DNA of 64,000 nt. Origin: Trichoderma breve (lineage: Eukaryota > Ascomycota > Sordariomycetes > Hypocreales > Hypocreaceae). Where the stretch lies: NCBI RefSeq assembly GCF_028502605.1, contig NC_079232.1, positions 3,410,001 to 3,474,000 on the forward strand. The letters run 5' to 3'. The notes below the pieces were generated by a model that made no database searches, was not told the DNA's origin, and saw nothing but the letters and a program-made list of their open reading frames with translations. This document shows, one piece after another, positions 1 through 13,600 of the stretch (position 1 is the stretch's first letter; every line of letters begins with the position of its first letter). The translations under genes were made by a program, and so were the position numbers.

Positions 1-289
1 AAATAGTTATTTATAAATAAATATTATTACTAGCTATTATTATAATTATTAATTATTATTATAATTACTAACTATTATTACTATTATTAACTATTACTAT
101 AACTACTAGCTATTATTAATTACTATTAATTATTATTATATTTTTAAATTTAAGGAGGAAAATATAAAAATATAAACTCTTAAAAAATAAAAATTAGCTA
201 TTATAGTAGTATTATTATTAACTCCTTAAAAAAAAAGGAAAAGTATTAAAGGATATAGATTTAAAGTTTATTTATTTTTATTAATCCGC

Positions 290-1015
290 TAGCTATAGAC
301 TTTATATATGCCTAGCCTACTTAATTTATTACTTTTATAAAGCGGCTAGTTTAAGATATTATTCTTTACAGCGGCTGGTTTAAGAATTACCTTTATAATA
401 CTACTACTGTAAAGGGAAAAGAACTTAAGAAAGAGGAACTCTTAAAAAGGTAAGGGTACTAGAGGAAGTACTTAGTTTACTTAGTTTATTACCTTTATAA
501 AGTAGCTGGTTTAAGATATTACCTTTTACAGCAGGTTTAAAATATTATTTTTATAATACTACTACTATAAAAGAAAAAAAACTTAAAAAAAAAAACTTTT
601 AAAAAAGTAAAGGCACTAGAGGAAGTACTTAATTTATTACTTTTATAGAACAGCTAGGTTAAAATATTACTTTTATAATATTACTATTATAAAGGGAAAA
701 GAACTTAAAAAAAAAAACTTTTAAAAAAAAAATAATATTAAAGGAAAAAAAAAAGTATTAAAAAAAAAGGACTTTTAAATAATAAAAGCTAGCTTTTATT
801 AATTCGCTAACTATAAACTTTATACTTAGCTTACTTAATTTATTACTTTTATAAAGCAGTTATTTAAAATATTACTTTTATAATATTATTATTATAAAAA
901 GAAGAAAACTTAAAAATATAAAGTAATTAATTTAAAATATTACCTTTATAATATAAAAAAGAAAAAGGATTTATTACCTTTATAAAGTAGCTATTTAAAA
1001 TATTACTTTTATATA
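290..1015. repeat. Degenerate tandem array A, left copy
   Basis: About five imperfect units of roughly 130-210 bp are present, each containing a TTTATTAC(C/T)TTTATA(A/G)A core (near 326, 487, 628, 838 and 970). The core is followed by a GGTTTAAGATATTAC-like segment, a TATAATACTACTACT-like segment and an A-rich AACTTAAAAAAA segment. The left units keep more G and C than the surrounding DNA, so mutation is uneven across the array. The same family recurs at 26520-27470 in the same orientation. No coding function is recognised. Confidence 0.65.
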
Positions 1016-2633
1016 AGGTTGCCAATTAGTAATAATTTATTTTATTAGTACCTTAAAAAAAACAAAATAAATTTTTTTTATTATTTATTATTTATTATTC
1101 TTTACTTTTATAAGCTAAAGAAAATAAAATAAAGGCATTCATTATTAATAATAATTCGTTAATAAAGGTAATAAATTTACTAATAGCTAGCTTAATAAAA
1201 ATATTATATAAGTAAATTATATATTTTTAAAAAGCTAGAAAACAGGGCTATAAGCCTGTATTTTTTTTTTTTTTTTACCTATTTTATTTAATTTACTATT
1301 AAATAAATAAAATTCCTTTATTATTTATTTTTATTAATGAAAAATTCCTTTGTTTCATTAGTACCCTAAAGAAAACAAACGAAATTCATTATTCATTAAT
1401 TAATAATAAATAACTACTAATGAATTTAGTAACCCTAGTTATTATATAAAATTTTATTTTATATAATATTATATTAATATTATTTTTATAATTAAGGGTA
1501 AAATAAAATAATTTTATAGTCTTAACTAAAGAAATTTATATAATAATTAAAAAAAAGAATTTTATATTTATAAATTTACTTTTTATAATATAAAATAAAA
1601 GATTATATAAAATTATAATATTATTAGTTTATTTTTCTATATATAAAGATAATTTCTATTATAATATAAAGTAAATATATATATATAATTTTAATAAAAC
1701 TAACTTTATAATAGGCTATTTTTTTACTAAAATACTTTTTTAAACTTTTATTATAATTAATAATTTAGTCCTAACTAATTTTTTATAATATTATATTTAT
1801 TATTATTATTTAAGTAATTTTAGCTAAAAGTAAAGTAATTTCTTTTTTTATTATTTTTCCTAAGGTTTAATTATTAATAAAGTAATTTAAAAATAACCTT
1901 ATGAATAATATTATACTTACTATAAGTTTAAAAAGTTATATTACTAATACAATAGCCTTAAAATAGCTTTAATACTTTAAAAAATATATATAATTAATAA
2001 ATATAAAAAAAAATATAATTTTTTTAAATAAATAATTATAAAAATTATTTTATAAGTAAATTTATTTATTTCTTAAAATAATATAATATTAAACTTTTTC
2101 TTTTACTTTTATATTTTATATATTATCTTTAATTCTTTAATATTAGTATTTTTAATTTTATAAATATTAATATTAAAAAATCTTATATTATAAAATTATT
2201 AATAGTTTAATTAACTTTAGTAAAATTAATCTTTTATATTATTTATAAAAAAATATATTTAAATATTTAAATAATATATAATTTTTACTATTTAAAAATA
2301 AACTAAGTTTTTTTTATATAATTTTTTTATTATTTTTATTTAATTTTAAAATATTTTATTTTTATTAATTAAAAAAATAAATAAAAGTAAAATTATTAAC
2401 TATATTATCTTTAATAATAGCTTAAGGTTATTATAGTTATTATTATTAAAAAACCTTTTGTTTTATTTAAAAAGTAAAAAGAATAATATTAAAAATACTA
2501 ATATAATTATAATTTAAGTAATAATTAGCCTTAATATTATACTTTTATATTTAAATAATAAATGACTATTATAATTATATTTAATATTATCTTAAGGCCT
2601 TTATTATTCTAAAGGTATTACTAATATTAATAT

Positions 2634-2665
<32 letters not shown>

Positions 2666-3454
2666 AAAAACCTTATATATACTTACTTTAAATAATATTA
2701 TAGTAATATTTAAAATAAAGCTTCTAAAGGCTAAAAGTATTTAAAAAAATTAAGTTTTTTTTAAAAATATTAATTATAATAAAATATAGCTTAATAAGCA
2801 TTAATAAAATAAAAATCTAACTAATTAAAAATATTTATAATAAATAAATAATATAAGAAAAAAAAGTAATATAAATATATAATATAAAATTCTTTTTTAA
2901 TTATTAACTAAAGAAAGTTAAAGTTATTATTTAAGTAAATAATATAGTCTTATACCTTAATAATAATATTTTCTTTTACTTATATAATTTACTAATATTA
3001 AATAAGTAATTTAAAAAAAATTATTATACTTTATTAAATAATTATAAGTAAATTTATAATTACTATTATTTTTATTATAAGTTTTATTTTAAAGCTATTT
3101 TTATAATAACTAAAAGCTATTAGTTTTATAACCTTAGTTAATAAACTATAATATAAAAACTATTAAAAAAACTATTAATTATATAATATTAAAAATTAAA
3201 TAATAAGTTATTAATTATAAAAGTTATTTTTTAAAGTTAATAATATTAATAAACTTACCTAAACTTAGAGTATAATATTATATTTTTTTTATTATATTAA
3301 CTATACCTTATTTATAATTATATTAAGTTATTATAAAATTAATCTAAAATAAAGTTCTTTTATTTATATAATAATAATACTTTAATTTATATACTTTTTT
3401 TTTCTTTTATAAATTAATAAACCTTTTACTAATTACTAACCCCCCTAATATAGT

Positions 3455-3680
3455 AAAGTTAAGGGTCCCTAATAAATATATAGGATCCTATGCGTTTATT
3501 TTACATAGGATCTTATATAATTAAGTTAGTAATATAAGGCTACTATTTACTAATTTTACTTATATAAATAGCTTTATTTTATACTTTTGTAAAAGTATCT
3601 ACTGCTTTATTTTATATTATAAATAACTTTAATTTATATACCTTCTATTACTTTTTTTATAACTTTTATTATTTTTTCCC
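3455..3680 (+). repeat. LTR-like repeat, left inverted copy
   Basis: This segment is unusually rich in surviving G/C (for example the AGGGTCCCT and AGGATCCTATGCG stretches near 3463-3495). Its reverse complement aligns over about 225 bp with 28805-29035. A TATATAAATAG stretch near 3562 would suit a promoter inside a plus-oriented LTR. I infer a solo or end LTR of a Gypsy-like element, but no paired LTR in the same orientation was found, so the type and full extent remain open. Confidence 0.5.
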
Positions 3681-4499
3681 TCTTTAATAAAAGCTTAATA
3701 TTAAATATTATATTTAACTTAATAATTATAAAAGTAATAGTCTTTAATTATAAAGCTAAATTATATATAATTATTATTATTTATATATAAAATATTTAGT
3801 AAAATAATAAAAGTATTAATATTATATTTTTATAAAATATTAACTTTTTTTTATTTTAATAATTTAGTATTAGTAAAGTATTATTAAATTTAAGTAACTA
3901 AGGTTAATATATAAATTTAATTTATAATACTAAATAATTAAGATAATCTTTGTTTTTTTATTATTTTATTATTTTAGGCTTTTATATTATAATATATTAT
4001 AAAATACTTTTATATATAATAATATCCTTACTTTTACTATTTTAATAAATTTACTTTATTTATTATAAATATTTAAATAAAAAAGCTTTTAAAGTTAGTT
4101 ATTTAATTTATATAAAATATACTTTTTTTAATTATTTTATATTATTATAATATTTTTAATAATATTAAAAATATACTAGGAAAATATAATACTACTTTAC
4201 TATATAATTATTATTTTTACTACTTTTAATTTTAAATTATAATTATATAATAATAAAATAACTTTAAATATTATTTTTTATTATTTTCTATTTTTTTTTT
4301 TTATTTTTTTTCTCTAATATAAACTACTTTAATTATAGATTTAAAAATAATATAATGTTAAACTAAAGATAATATATAAGAAGTATATAATATTAAATTA
4401 AAGATAATATATAAGAAGTAAAAGTTAAAGAAGTAAAAGCTAAAGGGGTAGAGGTTAGAGGGGTAGAAAGTTATTTAAATATTAAAGTACAAATTTACA

Positions 4500-4649
4500 T
4501 TAATTTAAAAACTATTAGAAAGATTTAATCTAAAATATTAAATAATATAGGCAGAGTTATAAATAAAAATAAAGTAATAGTAGCTAAAATTATATACTTT
4601 TTAATTTTCTACTATAATAAAAAATATTTTAAAGCTTTAATAAAAAGTA
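4500..4649. repeat. Repeat R, fragment left of Copia element 1
   Basis: The stretch around 4535-4649 (TATTAAATAATATAGG followed by an AAAGTAATAGTAG and a CTTTTTAATTTTCTAC segment) resembles 9780-9995 on the other side of the Copia-type element. It looks like a pre-existing repeat into which the element inserted. Its own identity is unknown. Confidence 0.5.
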
Positions 4650-4779
4650 TATTAATTAACTATAGATTATTACTATTTAATAGTAAATAAGGCCTCCTAT
4701 TTATAGATAGCTAGCTTAACTAACCCCCTGCTTATAAAAGTACTAGTATAACTCTTAGTTATTACCTTTTATTTTAATA
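4650..4779 (-). repeat. LTR of Copia relic 1 (3' LTR on minus strand)
   Basis: A 130-bp direct repeat of 9539-9668. The best-preserved shared run is the GCTTATAAAAGTACTAGTAT segment near 4730-4749. Differences between the copies are mostly C/T and G/A, consistent with RIP. Confidence 0.7.
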
Positions 4780-7700
4780 CTCCTGCTTAATAACTACTTT
4801 ATTACTTCTACTGCTTTTATATTTCTAAAGCTTTATTTTTATTACTAATATATTTTATTAATAACTTTATCTTTAGCCCCTAAAGCTTTATTTATAATTT
4901 TCTTAAAACTTTATTTTTTTATTAATAATAATATTAATAACTTATTTTAATTTTAAAGTTTTATAAAATTTATTAAAGTAGTTTTTCTTAAGTAGCTTAA
5001 TTAGTTTATTTACTATTATTTAATTTATAAAAATATACTTTAACTTAACTTTTTTACTATTTATTTTTTTATAAATAAAATAATACTAAGTCTTTATATA
5101 TTTAAAACTTTTATAATTTATTAAAATTCTTAGCTAATACTATTATACTTTAATTATTATAATATATAATTATAATTATTAATAAAAGGTTTTTTACTAT
5201 ATTTTTCCTTTAAAAATTAATATATAATTTTATAAAAAGTTTTTATAATTAAATTATCTTCTTTATAATATTTATTTAAGTTATATACTTAATTTTATAA
5301 TTTAATAATATTATAATTAACTATTACTTTAAAGATTATTTAATCTTTTTACTTTTTATATTAAATATATACCTAAAGGTTAATTTATAAATATTTAAGT
5401 TATTAATTTAAATATTTTAGTTTTAAATTACTTTAAAATATAAAGTAAAGATTTTTTATACTTTATATATACTTTAATATTTACTTTATAGCCTACTTAT
5501 ATATATTATTAAGGTTACTTATATATTAATTAATAATTAATATTACATAAGCTAAGTTAAGGTATATATTAAGTATTAAATATTTTAATAACTTTATTAT
5601 TAATTAATACTTTTTTTATTTATTTTAGTAATAAAAATATTTATTTTTAGTTTTTTATAATTATTTTTTTATTATTAAAGTAAGTATAAATATATAGTTT
5701 AATAAATTAAATTAATAAAGGATTTTTTATATATAATTTTATTAATTAAGAATTATTATATAACTTAATTTATTATATTAAATTTATATCTTTAAGTAAT
5801 AGTAATAAAGTCTTAGGTTAGTTATTAAAAACTTTTAATATAATATATTTTTTAAATTTATAATTTTACTTTTCTTTTTATTAACTAAAAATAGGTTATT
5901 AATATAAATTATAATAAATATTTTTTTTAATATAAAAACTATTATTTAAGAAAATAATATAAAAGCTAAATATTATAAAAAAGTTAATAAAAATTTTATA
6001 TTATATTTATAATATTTATTCTAAATTATAAAATGCTTTTTTTAATTTATAAACTTTTCTTAAGTTATTATTAAAGCTTATAAATTATTTAATATAAATA
6101 TTTTCTTTAATTTCTTTATATAAAAAAGCTATTTTTATATTTATTTATTTAATTTTTAAATTAAAAATAACTATAATTATAAATAATACCTTATAGATTA
6201 TTAACTTTATAATTAATATAAATATTTATAAGTAATTAACTTTTATAATTTATTTAAAGTTTTATATAATTTAATAAGCTTTATATTTAATAATTTAATT
6301 ATTAAATTTTTTCTTTAACTTATATATTTATTTTTTATATAAAATATTTATTTAAGGGTTAAGTTTAACTAGTTCCTAAATTTTATTATTATATAAGGCC
6401 TATATTTTATTAATTATTTTTTTATATTACTTATTTTAAAAAAAACTATATTTAATTTTTTAAAATAAATTAAGTTTAATATTATTAATTAAGGAGGTAA
6501 TTAATATTAATATATTAAATAATAAATAGTCTTATATTAAATATTATAATTTTAAATATTTAAAAAAAAATTTATAATTTTTAGTCTTTTATAATTAATT
6601 ATTAAAAGCTTTAGAAAAGCTATTTTAATTATAAAAAATATAAAACTTAATTTTTAATATTATTTTTCTATTAACCTTTAATTAATTATTTAAATATTAA
6701 TATTATAAATTATAATTATTAATTTAATAACTTTAAATTTAAAATAAATATTTAAAAAAATTATAATTGTTTTTTTAAATATTAAAAAATAATATTTTAT
6801 ATTTTTAATAAAATTTAAAAAAAATATATTTTATTTTTTTATTATTAAACTTTTTTTTTAAATTTATAAAATTAAATATTAAGCTATAGTATTTATAATT
6901 TTAATATTTAAAATATTTAAGTATTATTTATAAATAAACTTAAAAAAAGTTTTACTAAGTACTTTATATAAGCTTTAGTTTTATAAATAATTAATTATAT
7001 TAAAAACTTTTAATTAATATTACTTTAGAATATTTTTTTTAATTATTATAAATAAAAGTTTATTATAAATAATAATATTAAAGCTTTTTATAATTTTATT
7101 TAATTAATATAATTTTATAAAAAAAGTTTTAAGTTTTATATTTTATTTATAAATTTATTAATTAAAATTTAAGTTATTAAATTTTTTAATTTTATTTATA
7201 TATATTACTTAGTAATATTATTTTTATAATTTTTTATTTTTTAAAAATTATATAAAAAACTAAATAAACTTTTATATACTTTACTTAATTTTAATAAATT
7301 TACTTTTATTAAACCTATTATAGTTATTAATAAATATAATTTAATACTTTTTTTTATTATAATTAAGTATATAAAAAAAACTATAAATATTAATATAAAT
7401 TATATTTTTTATATATTTAATATTATATAATTAATTATAATATAACTTTTTTTTTATTTTCTTTTATAAATAAAGCTTATAAAAATAATATTTCTAAGTT
7501 ATATTTATTTTTTTTATTATACTTTTTAATTAAGTAAAATTATATTAAACTTATATTTATAAATTAATAAAGTAAAAAACTAATACTTATATTAATAATA
7601 TATTAAACTATAAAATAAATAAAGCCTTAAATTATTTTACTATAATTTTAAAATTAACTTTTTTAATAGTTTAATTATTTTAAAAAAACTATTATTATTT

Positions 7701-9538
7701 TTTTATATTAAAAAACTAAATTATAAATAAAAAATTTAAACTAAGTATTAAAATAAAAAAATATTATAAAAAGTAATTATAACTAAAGTATTTTAATTTA
7801 TATATTTTTAAATTATATTATTAATTTTTTTAATTTTTATTTTTAAATTTTTTATTTCTTTAAGTTTTTTATTATATAATTTTAAAGTTTTTAAAATAAA
7901 AATATTATAATAATAAATAATATATTAATTATAATTTAAGTTAAAAATTTAAATAAATTTAAAAAAGTAATTTATTTTTATTAAAAATTATTATAAAGTT
8001 TTTTTAAAGTAATTAATATTAAAGTATTTTAATTTTTTTACTTTATTATTATTAATTAACTAAGTTAACTTAGTTTTTTTTTTATTTCTTTAATTTAATT
8101 ATTTTTTTTTAAAATATAATATTTAATATTTACTTTTAATATATTCTCTATAATTATAATATCAGTATTTTTTAACTTAAATAACCTTTATTTTATTATT
8201 TTTATTATTATTTTAATTTAATATAAGCTATTTATAAATTAATAAAGCTTAAATATTACTTATTTTATTACTTTATTTTACTTTATTTACGTTTATATTT
8301 TTAATTATATTATTAAATATTAATAATATTTAAATATTATATATTATTTAAAAATTAATACTTTAAGTAAAGTATTTTTTACTTAGTTTATTAATAAATT
8401 TAAAAATAAAATAGTTACTTAATAGTTTATATTTTAAATTAATTATAAAAAACTTTTTTTATATAATATTAATTTTTTATATAAATTTTTAAATAAACTT
8501 TAAAAATAAAAAAATATAAGTTTTTTATTTTTAATATATTTTTTATAATACTTTAAAATAAAATTTTTTAAATTTTAATTTTATATATTTAAAAACTTTA
8601 TTAATTATATTTTTTATTATTATTAAATTAATTATTAAAATTAAAAATATTATATTTATTATTTTTATATATTATTATTACTTAACTTTTTAAACTTAAA
8701 GTTTACTTATTAAAATATTTTTAATTTTTATTTAGTAAATTAATAAATTATTTACCTTAATTAAATTTATTATAAATATTATTTTTTATTATTAAATTAA
8801 GTAATTATTTTATTTTTTAAATTTTAGTAATAATTATATATTTATTAATTTAAAGTTAATTAATTATATTTATATTTTAAAGCTTAAGGTTATAAATTAA
8901 CTTTAAATTATATAATAGTTTTAAGCTATTATATTACTTTTATTTTTTTAAATAAATATATTTTATATAAGTTATAGTAAAATAATACTTAATTATAATA
9001 AAATAATACTTAGTTTTAATAAAATAAAATTTTATAATAATAAAATAAAATTTTATAATAATATATAAATTTTTAAATTATATATATTTATATTATTTAA
9101 TAATAATAAAATTATTAAAATTTAATTATTTTTAAAATTTTTATTTATAAATTTAAAAATTTATACTTTTCAATATTTAAACTTTTATTTTTTTTAAATA
9201 AATTTTTATTTTAATTATTATTTTTATTATTTTCTTAGTTTTTTTAAATTATTTTATTATTAATTTAAAATTATAATAAAGGCCTTAAAGTAATAATTAA
9301 ATTTTTTAATAATAATAAACTTGATTATTAAAAATTTAAATAAATTAAGTTAATTTTACTTTAATATTTATTAATTATTTTTTTTATTTTTTAATATTTA
9401 AAATTAAATATACTTTATTTTTTAATATTTAAAATTAAATATATTAATATTAATAGTATTATTAATTATTAATTAATTTAATAATACTAATACTTAGTAA
9501 TTTTAGTAAAAGCTAGGCTTATAATTTAATAAAAAATA

Positions 9539-9668
9539 TATTAATTAACTATAAATTATTACTATTTAATAATAACTAAGGTTTTTTATTTATAAATAAC
9601 TAACTTAATTAACCTTTTGCTTATAAAAGTACTAGTATAACTCTTAGTTATTACCTTTTATTTCAATA
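9539..9668 (-). repeat. LTR of Copia relic 1 (5' LTR on minus strand)
   Basis: Partner of 4650-4779: the same length and orientation, about 4.9 kb away. On the minus strand it begins TATTGAAATAAAAGG, which resembles a Copia TGTTGGAATA terminus after RIP. Confidence 0.7.
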
Positions 9669-10080
9669 GGCTTATTAAAAAATAGTTTTTTAAGTATTAC
9701 TAAATTAACTTTAGTTATAATAAAATAATATAAAATAATAATAATTTAAAGATTATTAAAAAAATTTAATTTAAAAGGAATATTAAATAATATAAGTAAA
9801 GTTATAAATAAAAATAAAGTAATAATAGTTTTTTAAATTAATTTTTTAATATATAAATTATATATTTTTTTAATTTTTTACTATAAAAATAATATACTTT
9901 TTAATTTTCTATTATAAAGATTATATATTTTTTAATTTTCTATTATAAAGATTATATATTTTTTAATTTTTTATTATAATAAAAAAATATTTTAAAAAAC
10001 TTATTAAAAATTAATTTTTTTAATATTATTAAATTAGCCTTAGTTATAGTAAAATAGTATAAAATAATATTTTTTTAAGT
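9669..10080. repeat. Repeat R, right of Copia element 1, with internal minisatellite
   Basis: The segments beginning at 9669 (GGCTTATTAAAAAATAG) and about 9998 (ACTTATTAAAAATTAA) resemble each other over about 80 bp, suggesting a unit of about 325 bp present in tandem. Inside it, 9853-9982 holds four copies of an approximately 31-bp unit built on ATATATTTTTTAATTTTCTA. Only one copy of that unit is present in the left fragment near 4590-4625. Confidence 0.5.
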
Positions 10081-10482
10081 ATAAAAAAAAAGAAAAAAGT
10101 TTATATTTTAATAAAATATTTTTTAAATTAAAGTAAATTATATATTTTTTACTACTTTATAATATAATTAAAATATATAATTATATTATAAATATATAAT
10201 TAAAGAGTATTAAATCTTAGGTAAATATATATTTTAAATTAACATAAAAGTATAAGTTTTTACTTTTTTTACTTTTTTTTTCTTAAATTAGTATATTTAT
10301 TAATATTATTAATATTATTATTATACTTTTTAAAGTTACTATTTTTAAATTTAAAACTTAAGCTAAAAGTAATATTTCTATTAGCTATATAATTTATTTT
10401 CTTTTACTTTTTTTATTTATTTATTTAGTAACTTACTTTTTAAAAAAGTTAAAATATAAATTATTATTATAAGCTTTAAAAT

Positions 10483-10612
10483 TATTAAAACTAAAAGCAT
10501 TAACTTAGTAAAAGTAGTAGTACTTAATAAAATAAAGGTTAATTTAAGTTATAAATATAAGTAAGTAGTTTTTTCTAATAAGCTAAAGTAATAAAACTAA
10601 GGCTAATTAATA
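10483..10612 (+). repeat. LTR-like direct repeat of Copia relic 2 (5')
   Basis: A 130-bp segment aligning along its whole length with 21212-21341. Both copies share TTATAAATATAAGTAA and TAAAGTAATAAAACTAAGG. The ends TATT...AATTAATA fit TGTT...AACA termini after RIP. The similarity may run about 10 bp past the right end. Confidence 0.65.
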
Positions 10613-13600
10613 TATATTTTAATAAATTATAAACTTAACTTTTACTAAAATTACTAAATACTTATATTATTAAATTAGCTAATAATTAATTTTATTAATC
10701 TTAGTATATTTAAATTAAAATATTAATAAATAAAAAGAAATAATTAATAAATATAAATTTACTTACTTAAATAGCCTAGTACTTTAGTAAATAAAATTAT
10801 TATTTTTAAATAATTTAATTATAGGTCCTAGACCCTTATGGTTATCTTAGGGAAATAATACTTAGCCTAGAGTATAACTTTTTAAATAATTTATAATATA
10901 ATAGTACTTTTAGTACTAAATAAAATAATATATAGTATAAAAGTAAAAAAAGTAAAATAAAAAAATAATATAATTAATATTATAACTTTATTAATTTAAA
11001 AGTAATTTTAGCTAAACTAAAATAATAATAAAGTAAAGATTATTAAAAAAAAAAAAAATTTATACTATTATAAAAAGAATTATAATAAAAATAATTATTA
11101 AATTTTTTACTTAAAGAAAAAATAATTACTTAAGTAAAATAAAATTAAATTATATTAATCCTTAAATATAAATATAAAGCTAAAAAATTAAAATATACTT
11201 AAGTTAATTATAATAATAATAATTTATATAAATAAAAAAATATTATTTAATAATTTTTAATTATAATAAATTATACTTTTAATTTTATTTAAATTTTTAA
11301 CTTAAACTATAAATAATATATTATATATTATAAAAAAAAGTTTATTTTTAATATATTAAAGTTATATAATAGTAAATTTAATAATATAAAAAATTTAAAA
11401 ATTAAAATTAAAAAAATTAATAATATAATTTAAAAATATATTAATAAAAATAAGTTAATTATAATAATTTTTTTTAATTTTTTTTTATATTTAATTTTAA
11501 TTTTAATTTATTATTTATAATTTAGCTTTTTAATATTAAAGAAAAATAATAATATTTTAAAATAACTAAAGTATTAAAAAAAAAAACTATTAAGTTTATA
11601 ATAAAATACATTAAAAATTTATTTATTTTATAAATAAATATATTATTAATATAAGCCTTAGTTTTATACTTAGTTAATTTAAAAATATAAATATAATATA
11701 ATTAAATAAGTTATTTAAGTATTAATAACTTTAATAAATTAAAAAATATAATTAATAAAATAAATATAATTTAAAAATATTATTTTTATAAATTTCATTT
11801 ATAAAAAAAAATTAAGAAAAAAAGCTTTATAATAGTTAATTATAATAAACTAAATATATAAAAAAATATAATTTATATTAATATTTATAGTTTTTTTTAT
11901 ATAATTAATTATAATAAAAAAAATATTAAATTATATTAATTAATAATTATAGTAAATTTAATAATAGTAAAATTATTAAAATTAAAGAAAATACTTAAAA
12001 GTTTATTAAGTATTTTATATAATTTTTAAAAAATAAAAAATTATAAAAATAATAATATTAAATAATATATTTAAATAAAATTAAAAAATTTAATAATTAT
12101 AAATTTAATAAATAAATAATTAAATATAATATTTAATTAAAAATATTTTTTATAAAATAATATTAATTTAATAATATTATAAAAAACTTCAGTATTATTA
12201 TTTATAATAAATTATTATTTATAATAATTAAAAAAGTATTTTAAAATAATATTAATTAAAATTTTTTAATATAATTAACTATTTAAAAAATAAAAATTTA
12301 TATAAAGTACTTAATAAAACTTTTTTTAAATTAATTCTTAATTTATAATTTAATATTTAATTTTATAAACTTAATATAAAAAGTTAAATAATTAAAGTAT
12401 AAAATATATTTTACTTAGTTTTATTAAAAATATAAAGTATTATTTATTAATATTTACAAAAAAAATTATTACTTTTTTTAAATATTAATTTAAAATATTA
12501 ATATATAAATTAATAATAAATTATAAAAAAAAATATTATTAAAAATTATGTTTTATTTTATTTATAATAAAAGTATTTTTTTTTAAAATAAATAATATAA
12601 AAAAATAATTAAAAAAATATAAGCCTTATATAATAATAAAATTTAATTTATAAATATATATTTTATATAATAAATAAATTTATAAATTAAAAAAAAAATT
12701 AAATAATTAAATTATTAAATATAAAATATATTAATTTATATAAAGCTTTAAATAAATTACTAATATTAATTATATAAAAATATTTATATTAATTATAAAA
12801 TTAATAATTTATAAAGTATTATTTATAATAATAACTACTTTAAACATAAAGATTAAATAAATAAATATAAATATAATATTTTTATATAATAAAGTTAAAA
12901 AAAATATTTATATTAAATAATTAATTAAGTATTTTAATAAATTAAAAAAAGTTTATAAATTAAAAAAAGTATTTTATAATTTAAAATATATATTATAAAT
13001 TTAATATAAAACTTTTATTAATTTTTTATTTATTTTTAAATTTTATTTTATATTTTTTAATAATAATTTTTATATAAAAAATAATATTTTTATTATAATT
13101 TATATTAATAATTTACTTTTAATAAATAAAAATAAATTAAAAATTATTAAATTAAAAAATATATTATATAAAACGTTTTTTATAATAAATTTAAAATTAT
13201 ATTATTATTATTTAAATATATATATTTATTATAATAAAATAATTTATATAATTATTTTTAATTAATAAAAATATATTTAAATTTTTTTTATTAATTTAAA
13301 ATAATAAATTATAAAATAATATTTACTTTAATAATAGAAATAAAATTATAAAAAATTAAAAATATATATAAATATTATTAAAGTAAATAAAAAAAATATT
13401 AATTAATAATAAAATTATTAATATATTTAATATTTAAAATATATTTAAATTTAATTTATATAATATTAAATTTTAATTAATATTTAAATAATTTTAATAA
13501 AATATATAAGTAAATTATAAAATGAAATTTTTAATATATATAAAAAATATAAAATTTATAATAATAATAATAATAATATTACCTTGAATATTTATATAAA
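10483..13600 (+). mobile_element. RIP-degraded Copia-type element, relic 2, left part (LTR, gag/pol)
   Basis: The LTR-like repeat at 10483-10612 is followed by degraded plus-strand sequence that keeps the order of Copia pol motifs despite many stops. These are a KYKA-like stretch at about 12717-12750, a region matching the NVNTTFLY-type motif at about 12860-12890, an LKQAP-like region near 12960, a YVDDLL-like stretch at 13101-13118, and a late RYLK-like region near 13540-13560. The similarity then stops at about 13.6 kb. It appears to resume at 20.4 kb, so I interpret this as the 5' part of an element interrupted by another insertion. It has no coding capacity today. Confidence 0.65.

Larger units (their letters stand above)
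4650..9668 (-). mobile_element. RIP-degraded Ty1/Copia-type LTR retroelement, relic 1
   Basis: Two direct repeats of equal length (4650-4779 and 9539-9668, 130 bp) bound the element. Read on the minus strand the repeats begin TATTGAAATAAAAGG and end AATTAATA, which fits a TGTTGGAATA...CAACA Copia LTR after C-to-T and G-to-A decay. An AAGCAGGAG purine tract lies just inside the 4650-4779 repeat, where a polypurine tract is expected for a minus-strand element. The minus strand keeps scattered reverse transcriptase motifs interrupted by many stops: a KYKA-like stretch at about 6277-6288, a TAFLY-like stretch at about 6117-6137 and a YVDD-like stretch near 5895-5912. The element is non-functional. 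Clear target-site duplications were not seen. Confidence 0.7.

Noticed and set aside
300..780. A Lys/Glu/Leu-rich repetitive reading frame in tandem array A
   Set aside because: The frames are short, interrupted and shift between units; A/G-rich runs produce such peptides by composition.
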